64,000 nucleotides of DNA from Streptomyces sp. NBC_01304 (GTDB lineage: Bacteria; Actinomycetota; Actinomycetes; Streptomycetales; Streptomycetaceae), in assembly GCF_035975855.1 (NCBI RefSeq), contig NZ_CP109055.1, forward strand, positions 2,604,001 through 2,668,000, written 5' to 3'. Shown piece after piece: positions 54,933-63,964 of the stretch; position 1 is the stretch's first letter; every line of letters begins with the position of its first letter. The notes below the pieces were generated by a model. That model saw only the letters and a program-made list of their open reading frames with translations, searched no databases and had not been told where the DNA came from. The position numbers and the translations under genes are program-made.

Positions 54933-56159
54933 CTACGGCCGGGGACTCTTGGGGGGTCCCTCGTTCGTCCAGACCATCTTCTTCACGACCTCCGAGTAGA
55001 TGTTCGCTCCCGGCGCGAACGACTGGTACCGGCCGCCCGGTTCCACCACCGAGATGTCGTACGTCAGACCGCGCGAGGTCTGACGGTCGAACAGGAGGCG
55101 CTGCCGCAGCACGCCACCGCGACTGTCCTTCTGGTCGAGGACGACTGCCGCCCCGGTGCGGCCCGCCACGTCGACGGCCTTCTCCTGGACGGTCACGTCC
55201 TCCAGGTCCGCCAGCATCTTGAACGCCGCCGCGCGCAGGGCGGGTTCGACCGGGAGGTCGAGGATCAGGCTGTGGGCAGCCTCGAAGAGGAAGCCCTCCT
55301 GCGTGGGATTCCGCTTCTTGGCATCACCGGTCCACCCCGTCATGAGGTCGGCGCGCAGGGCCTTCACGTCGGTGGGGAGGGCTCGGAGTTCCTTCAGGGT
55401 GACGGCGCGGCCGATGTAGTAGGGCTTGGCGCGATTGGCGTAGATCCGGCCGAACCGTTCCATGCCGTTCTCTCTGGCCTCGAACAGCACCTTGAACGGG
55501 CCGTCCCCGATGTCGCCCACGGTGCCGCCGGACACGCGGTACGGCACCTTGGGATCGATCGGGGCCGGATTAGGCGAGCCGTCCTTCTTCCAGGCCTTCA
55601 GGTCGGCCTCGGTCGACGGGGCGTAGGCGATCTCCTTCTGCGGCCCGATGAGCCCCCCCGTCCTGATGTCCGACCAGGCTGTCATACGCACGCCGCCCAC
55701 GATCGTGTACGGGATCTCGGTGTCGCGAATGGGGAAGCTCTGCCAGTAGTCGTAGTCGACCTTCAAGTAGCGCCCCTTCGGCGTGCGCTCCTTGAGCGCG
55801 GTGGCCGCCGCGGCCCGCAGGACGGGGCGTGCCGCCACCGTGCCGGTCGGCGCCTGCTGCTGCCCCAACTTCCAGCTGAAGGCGTCCTGTTGGGGCGCGG
55901 CGTTGTCGCTGCCGCTGTTGAGCGTGACGGCCAGAGCCGCGATCGCGGTCCCGGTCGCGACCAGACCGATGCCCCACGCGGGCTTCACGTACGGTCGCCG
56001 CCGTGCCGCCGTGCGCGGAGTCCCGCGCATCGCCCGGGTCAGCTCGGCGACGCGGGTCTCGGCCGTCACCGGGCGGTCGGGGTCGAGGTGGGCGGGGCGG
56101 GCCCCCGCGAGGCGGTCGAGGACGTCGCCCCGTCGCCGGTCGTGCGTCTGCTTCGTCAT
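54933..56159 (-). CDS. CU044_5270 family membrane protein, sigma factor partner
   Basis: A 408-residue protein with a cytoplasmic N-terminus (~55 residues), one membrane segment (PAWGIGLVATGTAIAALAVTL), and a large outside domain (RYLKVDYDYWQS, EIAYAPSTEADLKAW, TYDISVVEPGGRYQSF). This is the CU044_5270 architecture, which regularly accompanies ECF sigma factors. Its start overlaps the sigma stop (ATGA at 56159-56156), so it may act as an anti-sigma sensor. Confidence 0.87.
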   Translation of the reverse strand: MTKQTHDRRRGDVLDRLAGARPAHLDPDRPVTAETRVAELTRAMRGTPRTAARRRPYVKPAWGIGLVATGTAIAALAVTLNSGSDNAAPQQDAFSWKLGQQQAPTGTVAARPVLRAAAATALKERTPKGRYLKVDYDYWQSFPIRDTEIPYTIVGGVRMTAWSDIRTGGLIGPQKEIAYAPSTEADLKAWKKDGSPNPAPIDPKVPYRVSGGTVGDIGDGPFKVLFEARENGMERFGRIYANRAKPYYIGRAVTLKELRALPTDVKALRADLMTGWTGDAKKRNPTQEGFLFEAAHSLILDLPVEPALRAAAFKMLADLEDVTVQEKAVDVAGRTGAAVVLDQKDSRGGVLRQRLLFDRQTSRGLTYDISVVEPGGRYQSFAPGANIYSEVVKKMVWTNEGPPKSPRP

Positions 56160-56791
56160 CGGGCTTCGTCTCCTGCCATACGGTCGATCCGTTGCATGCG
56201 TTCCATGCGTTCCATGCGTTCCATGCGTTCCATGCGAGGTTGCGTCCGGCCGGCCAACTGCTGCTCGCCGTCGGCGATTTCAAGGACTTCCACGGCCGTG
56301 GCGAACCGCTTGCGGGCCCGGTGCAGCCGCACCCGCAGCGCCGCCGTGGAGCAGCCCACGACCCGGGCCGCGTCGCGCGGGCCGAGTCCCTGCCAGGCGG
56401 TGAGGACCAGGAGTTCCCGGTCGTCCTCGCCGAGCCCGGACAGGGCGCGCAGCAGCGCCATCCGCTCGGTGACGGTGTCGGCGACATCCCCCTCCGGTGC
56501 CGCCGCCCCCTCCCCCGCCAGGTACTGCGCGGCGAACGCCTCCCGGCGCACCTGGTCGCGGGCCGCCTCGCGCAGCACGTTGCGGGCCACTCCGAGGAGC
56601 CACGGCAGGGCGGGATCCGGGATGTCCCGGATGCGCCGCCAGGCCACGGCGAAGGTCTCGCTCACCGCCTCGTCGGCCGCCTGCCGCCCCGCGCGGGCCG
56701 CGGCATAGGCCCAGACGCGCTGTCTGCACGCGTCGTACATCGCCGTGAAGCGTTCCGCCGCTTCCGGCTCACTCATCTCCGGCTCACCCAT
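56156..56791 (-). CDS. ECF RNA polymerase sigma factor (SigE/SigK-type)
   Basis: About 211 residues from the ATG at 56791, with AAGGAGGT upstream (spacing long at 13; an ATG at 56836 is also in frame). Region 2 is seen in ERFTAMYDACRQRVWAYAAARAG and WLLGVARNVLREAARDQ, and region 4 in LGEDDRELLVLTAWQGLGPRDAARVVGCSTAALRVRLHRARKRF. The C-terminus ends in a fourfold MER unit from a 9-base DNA repeat. It is coupled to a CU044_5270 protein. Confidence 0.9.
   Translation of the reverse strand: MGEPEMSEPEAAERFTAMYDACRQRVWAYAAARAGRQAADEAVSETFAVAWRRIRDIPDPALPWLLGVARNVLREAARDQVRREAFAAQYLAGEGAAAPEGDVADTVTERMALLRALSGLGEDDRELLVLTAWQGLGPRDAARVVGCSTAALRVRLHRARKRFATAVEVLEIADGEQQLAGRTQPRMERMERMERMERMQRIDRMAGDEAR
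56191..56237. repeat. 9-base repeat in the sigma factor gene
   Basis: Four to five units of GTTCCATGC encode MERMERMERMERMQRIDRM at the C-terminus of the sigma factor on the minus strand. Each change by one unit keeps the frame, so the tail can vary without loss of function. Confidence 0.8.
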
Positions 56792-56940
56792 CGGCCACCC
56801 CCGGTACCTCCTTCGGTGATCCTGGACCGTTGTCATGAGGTAGTGGTCCGGGGCGGCCGATTGTTACCGCCGACTTGCGACATACGAACTTCACGGTGCC
56901 GTCATGGAGTTGGGGCGAGCCCCGCGGGCAGGATGTCCGC

Positions 56941-58236
56941 ATGCATGATCATGTCGATCTCGTCGATGAGCACTCGTACGACCGCCGCCGGCTGCGGCAG
57001 TTCCTCGCGGGGGACGCCCGCGCGGACGGCGTCGACCGCCGCGTCCTGCTGAAGCTCCTGGCCGCAGCGGGCGGGGCCGCCGCGTTCGGTGCCGCGGGTG
57101 CCGCCCCGGCATCAGCATCGGCAAGCGCATCAGCCACGGTTGCGGCTGCGGCCGGGATCGTGAAGCCGCTGCCGCCCGAGCTGTTCACGGTGCGCGGGAC
57201 CAACGCGGAGTCGAAGGTCGCGTCGTGGCAGGGCAAGGGGTTCCACACCCCGGTGGACCGCTTCTTCGTGCGCAACCACACCTCGACTCCCGTGCTCGAC
57301 GCGGACAGTTGGAGCCTGAAGGTGTGGGGCTCCGGGCTGCGCGGCGGACGCGCGGCCGAGTTCGGGCTCGACGATCTGCGGCGGCTGCCCGCCGTGACGA
57401 CCGACGCGCTGGTGGAGTGCGCGGGCAACGGGCGCAGCTACTTCACGTCCCAGCAGGGCGAGAGCGTCACCGGCACCACCTGGGGGCTCGGTGCGATCGG
57501 CAGCGCGCGGTGGCGCGGGGTCCGGCTCGGCGACGTACTCAAAAGGGCGGGCATCGCGCGCGACGCCGTCGATGTGCAGCCGCGCGGGCTCGACGCCGAC
57601 TACGTGACGGCGGACGGCGCCAACCTGGGGCGGGTGCGACGACCGCTGCCGGTCGCCAAGGCGCTCGGTGACGTACTTCTCGCGTACGAGATGAACGGCG
57701 AGCCGCTGCCCCACGACCACGGGCATCCCGTACGGGTCCTCGTACCGTCCTGGGTGGGCATCGCGTCCATCAAGTGGGTGGGCGACATCGAGGTGTCCGA
57801 CGTACCGCTCTACTCGCCGTGGAACACCGACTTCTACCGGCTCTTCGGCGCCGCGTACCCGCCGGGCGGCACCGAGCCGCTCACCCGGCAGCCGGTCCGC
57901 AGCACCTTCGAGCTGGCGGCGGGCGCGGAGTTCGCGGCCGGCGAGACGCACACGCTGACCGGCCGGTCGTGGTCCGGCAAGGGCGGCATCGCCTCGGTCG
58001 AGGTGAGCACGGACGGCGGCGCGACCTGGACCCGGGCCCGGCTTCGCGATCCCGCGCGGGCGCACAACTGGGTGCGCTGGTCGGCGCGTTGGCGTCCGGT
58101 GCGCGGCGGGGAAACGGAGCTCCTCGCGCGCGCAACGGACACCCGGGGCAACCGTCAGCCGGAGCGGACGGTGCACAACACGCAGGGCTATCTGTTCGAC
58201 GCGGTGGTCCGGCATCCCGTCACCGTGGTCGCCTAG
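56941..58236 (+). CDS. Sulfite oxidase-like molybdoenzyme (Tat-exported)
   Basis: A 431-residue protein. The N-terminus has a twin-arginine signal (DRRVLLKLLAAAGGAAAFGAAG) and an Ala/Ser-rich linker. The molybdopterin domain shows FFVRNH and LVECAGNGRSYF, whose Cys binds molybdenum, and HGHPVRVLVPSWVGIASIKWV. The C-terminal dimerisation domain contains WSGKGGIASVEVSTDGGATW. No haem domain is present, so electrons pass to another carrier. A MITE starts inside its last codon and supplies its TAG stop. Confidence 0.93.
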   Translation: MHDHVDLVDEHSYDRRRLRQFLAGDARADGVDRRVLLKLLAAAGGAAAFGAAGAAPASASASASATVAAAAGIVKPLPPELFTVRGTNAESKVASWQGKGFHTPVDRFFVRNHTSTPVLDADSWSLKVWGSGLRGGRAAEFGLDDLRRLPAVTTDALVECAGNGRSYFTSQQGESVTGTTWGLGAIGSARWRGVRLGDVLKRAGIARDAVDVQPRGLDADYVTADGANLGRVRRPLPVAKALGDVLLAYEMNGEPLPHDHGHPVRVLVPSWVGIASIKWVGDIEVSDVPLYSPWNTDFYRLFGAAYPPGGTEPLTRQPVRSTFELAAGAEFAAGETHTLTGRSWSGKGGIASVEVSTDGGATWTRARLRDPARAHNWVRWSARWRPVRGGETELLARATDTRGNRQPERTVHNTQGYLFDAVVRHPVTVVA

Positions 58237-58401
58237 GGCCTGTCCGGCGGATCTTCGCGGAAGAGCCCGCGGCGTCTGGTGCGTGCTCTCGGCGTGCGCC
58301 CGGATCGCCCTCGTACTGGACGTACTTGGGTGATTCGGGCGTGCGGCGAGAGTGCGTGCCAGGCGTCGTGGGCCCGCGAAGATCCGCCGGACAGGCCCTA
58401 G
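58233..58401. mobile_element. 169-bp MITE, copy 2 (inverted relative to copy 1)
   Basis: Same sequence as 16067-16235 in reverse orientation, with the same CTAG at each end and terminal repeats GGGCCTGTCCGGCGGATC. The left CTAG forms the stop codon of the sulfite oxidase gene, so insertion kept the gene intact to the last codon. Identity by eye over the full length argues for recent transposition in trans. Confidence 0.88.
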
Positions 58402-58419
58402 CCCAGTCGTTCTCAGAAG

Positions 58420-58848
58420 TTACGGAAGCTTGAGCTCGGTGCCCGGCTGGATGAGGTCCGGGTTGCCGCCGATCGCGGCCCGGTTGAGGTCGTAGATCTC
58501 GTGCCAGCGGCTCTCGTTGTTCAGCTCGTGGCGGGCGATCGCGGAGAGCGAGTCGCCGGGCTTCACGGTGTACGTGCGGTGGGCGGGGGCCGCGGGTGCG
58601 GCGGCGGCCGGTGCCTCCGCCTTGGGTTCGGGGGCGATGCGGGCGCTCGCCGCGAGGCGGTCGGCGGCCTCCTTGGTGGCGTCGACCGCGTCCTCGGTCG
58701 CTCCGGCGTACTTCTCGGCGGTGGCGGCCGGGGTGTCGCCGCTCGACGGAGCCGGGGCGGACTGGCCGGGGGCGGCCTGCTCCTGGACCTGTTCCTTGGC
58801 CGAGTCGTCGGACTTCTTGTCGTGCTTGAACCTGTCGAAGATTCCCAT
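58420..58848 (-). CDS. LysM-domain protein
   Basis: A 142-residue protein. An N-terminal helical acidic/Ala-rich stretch (FDRFKHDKKSDDSAKEQVQEQ; KYAGATEDAVDATKEAADRL) is followed by one C-terminal LysM domain (YTVKPGDSLSAIARHELNNESRWHEIYDLNRAAI) that binds peptidoglycan. No signal peptide is visible, so it may be cytoplasmic or exported by another route; a similar layout occurs in small Streptomyces proteins. Confidence 0.88.
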   Translation of the reverse strand: MGIFDRFKHDKKSDDSAKEQVQEQAAPGQSAPAPSSGDTPAATAEKYAGATEDAVDATKEAADRLAASARIAPEPKAEAPAAAAPAAPAHRTYTVKPGDSLSAIARHELNNESRWHEIYDLNRAAIGGNPDLIQPGTELKLP

Positions 58849-59016
58849 CTCTGCCTCCTGGGGGTTGGAGTGTCCGGGTGTCCCGGATGTCGGCCCCCCG
58901 GCCCACTGTCACCCGGCGTGGCGCTCAGCGCGCGCGGAGACGGGCCGTTGTCAGTGGCGCGCGGCACCATGGAAGTCGCCGGGCAGGGTCCGGCGGACGG
59001 CACGGGAGGGGGCCCG

Positions 59017-59676
59017 ATGAAGGAACGCACGAACGAGCGGCTGACGGCGGGGCTGCGCCGGATCGTGGAGCGCGCGGACGAGGCGAGCGGGCGGCTGAGC
59101 GGCTCCGAGGCCCAGCTGGTGGGGCTGGTCCGGCGGGGGCTCGCCTTCCGGCACGCGCGGCCGCCCCGGGCGTACTTCCTGACCCCGGCGGGCCACCGGC
59201 TCAGACAGGACTTCCTGAGCGCGACGCCTCCCCCGCCGGCCCCCGTCACGGACGCCGGTTCCGGGGTCTTCCGGGCCCGTACCGGGGCGGAGCCCTGGAC
59301 CGCCGGGCCGCACCGGGAGCGCGAGGTGCGCAGCGCCTGGCAGGGGCTGGTCGAGCTGCGCCGGATGACCAATACGGACGGGGCGACGGAGCGGCCGTGC
59401 GGGTGGGAGCGCACCCATCTGGCGCAGGCTGCGGCGCTGGCCCTGGAGGCGGCGGGGTGCCGACCCGCGGGCGGGGCGGGCGGGACCGGCGGGGGCTATG
59501 CGGTGGCGGAGACCCCGCAGCCGGAGGCGGTCGCGGTGCGGCTCTCGGCGGGGGCCGAGGGGGAGATACGGGCCTGCTCGGAGGCCCTGGAGAGGGCGGG
59601 GTGGCAAGTCAGCGAGCATGCCGGGCGGGGTGGGCAGGCCGGACGCTGGCTGCTCGCGTCGCCGCGGCGGGTCTGA
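59017..59676 (+). CDS. Hypothetical basic protein
   Basis: A 219-residue protein from the ATG at 59017 with GGGAGGGGG just upstream. The N-terminal half (RLTAGLRRIVERADEASGRLSGSEAQLVGLVRRGLAF) is helical and basic; the middle has proline-rich and Trp stretches (AGPHREREVRSAWQGLVELRR). No known family is evident. It faces away from the LysM gene. Confidence 0.65.
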   Translation: MKERTNERLTAGLRRIVERADEASGRLSGSEAQLVGLVRRGLAFRHARPPRAYFLTPAGHRLRQDFLSATPPPPAPVTDAGSGVFRARTGAEPWTAGPHREREVRSAWQGLVELRRMTNTDGATERPCGWERTHLAQAAALALEAAGCRPAGGAGGTGGGYAVAETPQPEAVAVRLSAGAEGEIRACSEALERAGWQVSEHAGRGGQAGRWLLASPRRV

Positions 59677-59769
59677 GCACGGCGCGGGCCTGACAGCTCC
59701 GCACGGGAATGGCGTACCGCACACACCAGTTGAGGGGCATGAACCCCACAGGAGAAGCGAGGAACAACC

Positions 59770-60210
59770 GTGGCCGAGTCCGAACTCCAGCCCCAGCCCT
59801 TCACCGTGCCCGTGACCGTCCGGGGCTACGAGACGGACACCCAGGGCCATCTCAACCAGGCCGTCTATCTGCAGTACGCCGAGCACGGCCGCTGGTCGCT
59901 GCTGCACGCGGCCGGGATCCGGCAGAGCGACCTGGTGGACAAGGGCGTCGGGCCCGTCGCCCTGGAGACGACCATCCGCTACCTGCGGGAGCTGCGCGCC
60001 GGCGACGAGGTGACGGTGAGCTGCGCCTTCGAGTGGGGCGAGGGCAAGACCTTCCGCATCGTGCAGACCATCCGCAAGACGGACGGCACGGTCTCGGCGG
60101 AGATCTCGGCGGTGGGCGGCCTGATGGACCTCAAGGCGCGGAAACTGGTCACTGACCCCAGGGAGCACTTCAAAGCGCTCGCCACGGAGCCCGGTCTCTT
60201 CGGGCTGTAG
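59770..60210 (+). CDS. 4-hydroxybenzoyl-CoA-type thioesterase (hotdog fold)
   Basis: A 146-residue protein from a GTG: YETDTQGHLNQAVYLQYAEHGRWSLL is the 4HBT active-site motif (Asp, Gly-His, Asn, Tyr), followed by GVGPVALETTIRYLRELRAGDEVTV. It hydrolyses acyl-CoA thioesters. AGGAAC precedes the start. Confidence 0.9.
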   Translation: MAESELQPQPFTVPVTVRGYETDTQGHLNQAVYLQYAEHGRWSLLHAAGIRQSDLVDKGVGPVALETTIRYLRELRAGDEVTVSCAFEWGEGKTFRIVQTIRKTDGTVSAEISAVGGLMDLKARKLVTDPREHFKALATEPGLFGL

Positions 60211-60247
60211 GCATCCCGGCCCGGGGCGGGCGCGGCGTCGATTAAAG

Positions 60248-60372
60248 TACTGGGCGGGCCGTGACTGGCGCTGAGGTGGAGTACCACCGGGGAGCGGCCC
60301 GACGGTCCGCCGTCTCGCGTCGCCGCACTGATGTCACCGGTGTCGTCGTACGTTGCCGCGCGCCTGGGCGAA
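60248..60372 (+). ncRNA. ZTP riboswitch (pfl motif) upstream of folD
   Basis: The region carries the conserved parts of the pfl/ZTP RNA in order: GTGACTGGCG at 60261-60270, GGTGG/CCACC stem followed by ACCACCGGGGAGCG at 60283-60296, a variable linker, and GCGCCTGGGCG near 60360-60370, whose CCTGGGC pairs in the pseudoknot. ZTP/ZMP accumulates when 10-formyl-THF is short, and this riboswitch class controls folate one-carbon genes such as folD. The gene starts 37 bases downstream. Confidence 0.88.
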
Positions 60373-60408
60373 TCCGCAGCTTCCGCAGCCGACGCCCAGG
60401 AGACGCCG

Positions 60409-61266
60409 ATGACCGCGCCCGCACACACCGCCCAGCTCATGGACGGCACCGCCCTCGCCCGCAAGATCAGTGAGCGCACCGCCGCCCGCGCCGCCGCCTT
60501 CACCGAGCGCACCGGCAAGGCGCCCTGCCTGGCCGCCGTCCTCGTCGGCGACGACCCGGCGTCGGAGACGTACGTACGGATGAAGCGCAACCGCTGCGCC
60601 AAGGCCGGCATCGACTCGCGCTTCGTCGCCCTGCCCGCCGAGACCACCACCGAGCAGCTCGTCGCCACCCTCACCGAGCTGTCCGAGGACCCCGATGTGC
60701 ACGGCGTCCTGCTGCAGCACCCGGTGCCGGCGCAGATCGACGAGCGGGCCGCGTTCGAGGCGATCGCGCCCGGCAAGGACGTCGACGGCGTCACGATGCA
60801 CTCGTTCGCGGCGATGGGCTTCGGCCTGCCCGGTTTCGCCTCCTGCACGCCCGGCGGGATCATGCGCCTGCTCGACGCGTACGACGTCGACCCGACCGGC
60901 AAGCGCGCCGTGGTCGTCGGGCGCAGCGCGATCCTCGGCAAGCCGGTCGGCATGATGCTCCTCGCGCGGGACGCGACGGTGACGTACTGCCACTCGCGCA
61001 CCGTGGACCTGCCCTCGATCATCCGCGAGGCCGACATCCTCGTCGCGGCCGTCGGGCGGCCGGAGTTCATCCGGGGCGAGGACATCAAGCCCGGCGCGGT
61101 GGTGCTCGACGCGGGCTACAACGCGGGGAACGTGGGCGATGTGCACTTCGCGTCGGCGGCCGAGCGCGCGTCGCTGATCACGCCGGTGCCGGGCGGGGTG
61201 GGGCCGATGACGATCGCGGTGCTGCTCGAGCAGACGCTGGATTCGGCGGAGGCGGGCCTGGCCTAG
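60409..61266 (+). CDS. folD: Bifunctional methylene-THF dehydrogenase / methenyl-THF cyclohydrolase
   Basis: A 285-residue protein: YVRMKRNRCAKAGI (catalytic Tyr and Lys), GVLLQHPVPAQID, PGKDVDGVT, SCTPGGIMRLL and VVVGRSAILGKPVGMMLL (NADP loop), ending TPVPGGVGPMTIAVLLEQT. It interconverts 5,10-methylene- and 10-formyl-THF. The ZTP riboswitch upstream fits its pathway. The ATG at 60409 is chosen by alignment of the N-terminus. Confidence 0.96.
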   Translation: MTAPAHTAQLMDGTALARKISERTAARAAAFTERTGKAPCLAAVLVGDDPASETYVRMKRNRCAKAGIDSRFVALPAETTTEQLVATLTELSEDPDVHGVLLQHPVPAQIDERAAFEAIAPGKDVDGVTMHSFAAMGFGLPGFASCTPGGIMRLLDAYDVDPTGKRAVVVGRSAILGKPVGMMLLARDATVTYCHSRTVDLPSIIREADILVAAVGRPEFIRGEDIKPGAVVLDAGYNAGNVGDVHFASAAERASLITPVPGGVGPMTIAVLLEQTLDSAEAGLA

Positions 61267-61392
61267 GTCCGCTTTCGGGCTCGCCCCCCGGCCTCGGGAC
61301 GGCTGCGGGGCGAGGCCGCCCCACCTGGCGACACACCAAATCGCGTGCGGAATACTGCCGTTCGGCAATGGGTGAGAAGCGTGGGGGTTTCG

Positions 61393-63417
61393 GTGCGACC
61401 GCTGGGTAAGGACGATCCGGAGCAGATCGGTCGGTTCCGGCTCATCGGGCTGCTCGGCAGCGGCGGCATGGGGCGGGTCTATCTGGGCCGCTCGGCCGAC
61501 GGGCGGACCGTCGCGGTGAAGGCCGCGCGGCCCGAGCTGGCCGACGACCGGGGGTTTCGCATCCGGTTCGCGCGCGAGGTGGCCGCGGCACGGCGGGTGG
61601 GCGGGCCGTTCGTGGCCCCGGTGGTCGATGCCGCGCCGGACGACGATGCGCCGTGGATGGCCACCGACTACGTGCCGGGCGTCTCGCTGACGGACGCCGT
61701 GCACGACTGCGGGCGGCTGCCGGAGCCCGCGGTGCTGCTGTTGACGGCGGGGCTGCTGCAGGCGTTGTCGGCCGTGCACGCGCACGGTTTGGTGCACCGC
61801 GACCTCAAGCCGTCGAACATCCTGCTCACCGCCGAGGGCCCCCGCGTCATCGACTTCGGCATCGCCCACTCCGCGGCGGACACCGCCCTGACGATGACCG
61901 GAACCACGCTCGGCACCCCCGGGTTCATGGCGCCGGAGCAGCTCGTCACCTCGGGGCCGAAGATCACGGGCGCGGCGGACGTGTTCGCGCTCGGCGGGGT
62001 GATCTCGTACGCGGCCACGGGTGCCGGTCCGTACGGGGCCGCCGATCCGACGGTGCTCATGTACCGCACGGTGCACGAGGAGCCGCAGCTCGCTGAACTC
62101 CCCGGCAGGTTGCGGGAGTTGGCGGCGGCCTGCCTGGCCAAGGATCCGGGGGCCCGGCCCTCGCTCGCGCGGCTCGGTGAGTGGGTGGGGCCGGCCGGGC
62201 CGTACGGCGACTGGCTGCCCGAGCCCGTCACCGTACAACTGCACCGGCTCTCCACCGAGATCATGCGTGACCCGCGGTCACCGGGCGCGGAGCCGGCGCG
62301 TCCCCCGGCCACGGAGCCGGAAGGCCCCCCGGCCGTGAGCCCGACTCCCCCACCCCTGGGCCAGTTCGGCCCGCCCACGCCCTTCGTGGACGGCCCGTAC
62401 GCACCACCCCTGCAGCAGACCGTCACCCCGCCCGCTCCCCGCGGCCCGAGCCGCCGCCGTGTGCTGGCCGCGCTGTCCGTCACCGGGGTCGTGGCGGGTG
62501 GCGGGGCCGTCGCCTGGGCGCTGCGGCCCGACGGCGAGGGCACCACCGGTGGCACGGGCGGCAAGGATCCGGGCGGTGGCGGGAAGACCGGGACCGGCGG
62601 GACGACACCGCCCGCGTCCGGCTCCCTCTCCGACCGGCTTCCGAAGGCCATCCGCGACCGGGGCTCCCTCACCGTCGGCGCGGACATGTCCTACCCGCCC
62701 ATGGAATCCATGGAGGAGGGCAAGCCCACCGGCATCGACGTGGACGTCGCCGACGCGCTCGGCCGGGAGCTCGACATCGAAGTCCGGTTCAAGACGGCGG
62801 CGTTCGAATCGCTGCTCGGCGCACTGAGCACCGGCACCTATGACTTGGTCATGTCGGCGATGGTCGACACCGAGGACCGCCAGAAGGGCCTCGCGGAGGG
62901 CAAGAAGACCGGCCCCGGCGTCGACTTCGTCGACTACTTCCGGGCCGGGCTCTCCCTCGTCGTGCGCAAGGGCAATCCGGACGGCATCACCCGCCCCGAG
63001 GACCTGTCGGGCAAGTCCGTGTCCGTGCAGTACGGCACGGTCTCGCAGGACTACCTGCGGGAACTGGACAAGAAGCTCCCCGAGGGGCTGCGCATCCGGG
63101 AGCACGAGACGTCGTTCGACATGTACGCCGATGTCGCCAAGGGCCGGTCCGCGGCCTGCCTCGACGAGTACCCGCTCGCGGCGTACACGGCCGCGACCCA
63201 CTCCGACGGCACGTCCCTCGAACTCGCCACCTCCCGGCCGATCGAGCCGGTCGCGCTCTACGGCATCGCGGTCGCCAAGTCCGCACCCGACCTGCGGGAC
63301 GCCGTACAGGCGGCCCTTGCCCGCCTCCTCAAGAGCGGCGAGTACACGAGGATCCTCAAGAAGTGGTCGGTGCCGGACGGCGCGGTGCGCAAGGCGGAGA
63401 TCAACGCGGGCCGCTGA
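61393..63417 (+). CDS. Ser/Thr protein kinase with extracellular solute-binding (SBP_bac_3) sensor
   Basis: About 674 residues. The kinase (residues ~15-275) has LGSGGMGRVY, VAVKAARPE, LVHRDLKPSNI, VIDFGIA and GTPGFMAPEQ. A Pro-rich linker and one membrane segment (RVLAALSVTGVVAGGGAVAWAL) lead to a ~260-residue amino-acid-binding-protein fold outside: LTVGADMSYPPMESMEEGKP, GIDVDVADALGREL, YDLVMSAMVDTEDRQ, DFVDYFRAGLSLVV, LSGKSVSVQYGTVSQDYL. This suggests that the kinase senses a small ligand such as an amino acid. The GTG at 61393 fits the family N-terminus MRPL. Confidence 0.9.
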   Translation: MRPLGKDDPEQIGRFRLIGLLGSGGMGRVYLGRSADGRTVAVKAARPELADDRGFRIRFAREVAAARRVGGPFVAPVVDAAPDDDAPWMATDYVPGVSLTDAVHDCGRLPEPAVLLLTAGLLQALSAVHAHGLVHRDLKPSNILLTAEGPRVIDFGIAHSAADTALTMTGTTLGTPGFMAPEQLVTSGPKITGAADVFALGGVISYAATGAGPYGAADPTVLMYRTVHEEPQLAELPGRLRELAAACLAKDPGARPSLARLGEWVGPAGPYGDWLPEPVTVQLHRLSTEIMRDPRSPGAEPARPPATEPEGPPAVSPTPPPLGQFGPPTPFVDGPYAPPLQQTVTPPAPRGPSRRRVLAALSVTGVVAGGGAVAWALRPDGEGTTGGTGGKDPGGGGKTGTGGTTPPASGSLSDRLPKAIRDRGSLTVGADMSYPPMESMEEGKPTGIDVDVADALGRELDIEVRFKTAAFESLLGALSTGTYDLVMSAMVDTEDRQKGLAEGKKTGPGVDFVDYFRAGLSLVVRKGNPDGITRPEDLSGKSVSVQYGTVSQDYLRELDKKLPEGLRIREHETSFDMYADVAKGRSAACLDEYPLAAYTAATHSDGTSLELATSRPIEPVALYGIAVAKSAPDLRDAVQAALARLLKSGEYTRILKKWSVPDGAVRKAEINAGR

Positions 63418-63482
63418 CACGGGCGTTCAGCATTCCCGCTCGTAGTGCGCGGCAACCGCCCCGGCGGAAAGCAACGGCAGGG

Positions 63483-63923
63483 TCACACGGCCATTCTCTC
63501 CGCACGCGCAGCCCTCCCGACCGCCCACGGCGCGAGCTGGACAACCCCCCACGTGACCTCGACGACGAGGAACGCCCACAGCCACTGCGGGGCGCCGAGG
63601 GCGAGTGCGTACGCCATCCAGATCGAGAACAGCGTGCGCGCCGCACCGTCGTAAAGACCGTGCACGGGCAGCGGCCTGAGGAGACGAAGCACCGACCAGA
63701 CGACCACGACCGAGCCCATCAGATTCGCGTACAGGACCTGCATCGGGTCGAGTTCGGGCAGGACGCCAAGTCCCCATGCCTCGCCCAGCGACGACAGCAT
63801 GCGGTGCACCAGCTCGTACGTCCACGGCGTCGCGAAGCCCGCGGTGACGAGGAGGTCGTACCAGGCGCTGGCGCGTACGACGCGGGGGTAGGAGGGGCGG
63901 GTGGGGGTGAGGAATCGGATCAC
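63483..63923 (-). CDS. Four-segment membrane protein
   Basis: A 146-residue protein from a GTG at 63923 (GGGAG upstream), with four hydrophobic helices (YDLLVTAGFATPWTYELV; YANLMGSVVVVWSVLRLL; TLFSIWMAYALALGAPQWL; WAFLVVEVTWGVVQLA). No known family. A MerR-type promoter lies upstream. Confidence 0.78.
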   Translation of the reverse strand: MIRFLTPTRPSYPRVVRASAWYDLLVTAGFATPWTYELVHRMLSSLGEAWGLGVLPELDPMQVLYANLMGSVVVVWSVLRLLRPLPVHGLYDGAARTLFSIWMAYALALGAPQWLWAFLVVEVTWGVVQLAPWAVGRAARAERMAV

Positions 63924-63964
63924 GATGAGGGCTCCCAGTACGGTTCGGTCAGCGATCGCCTCAC

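Noticed and set aside
60334..62244. Long open frame opposite folD and the receptor kinase
   Set aside because: Low-complexity His/Arg/Gly product with no domain; the plus strand codes for FolD and a kinase.
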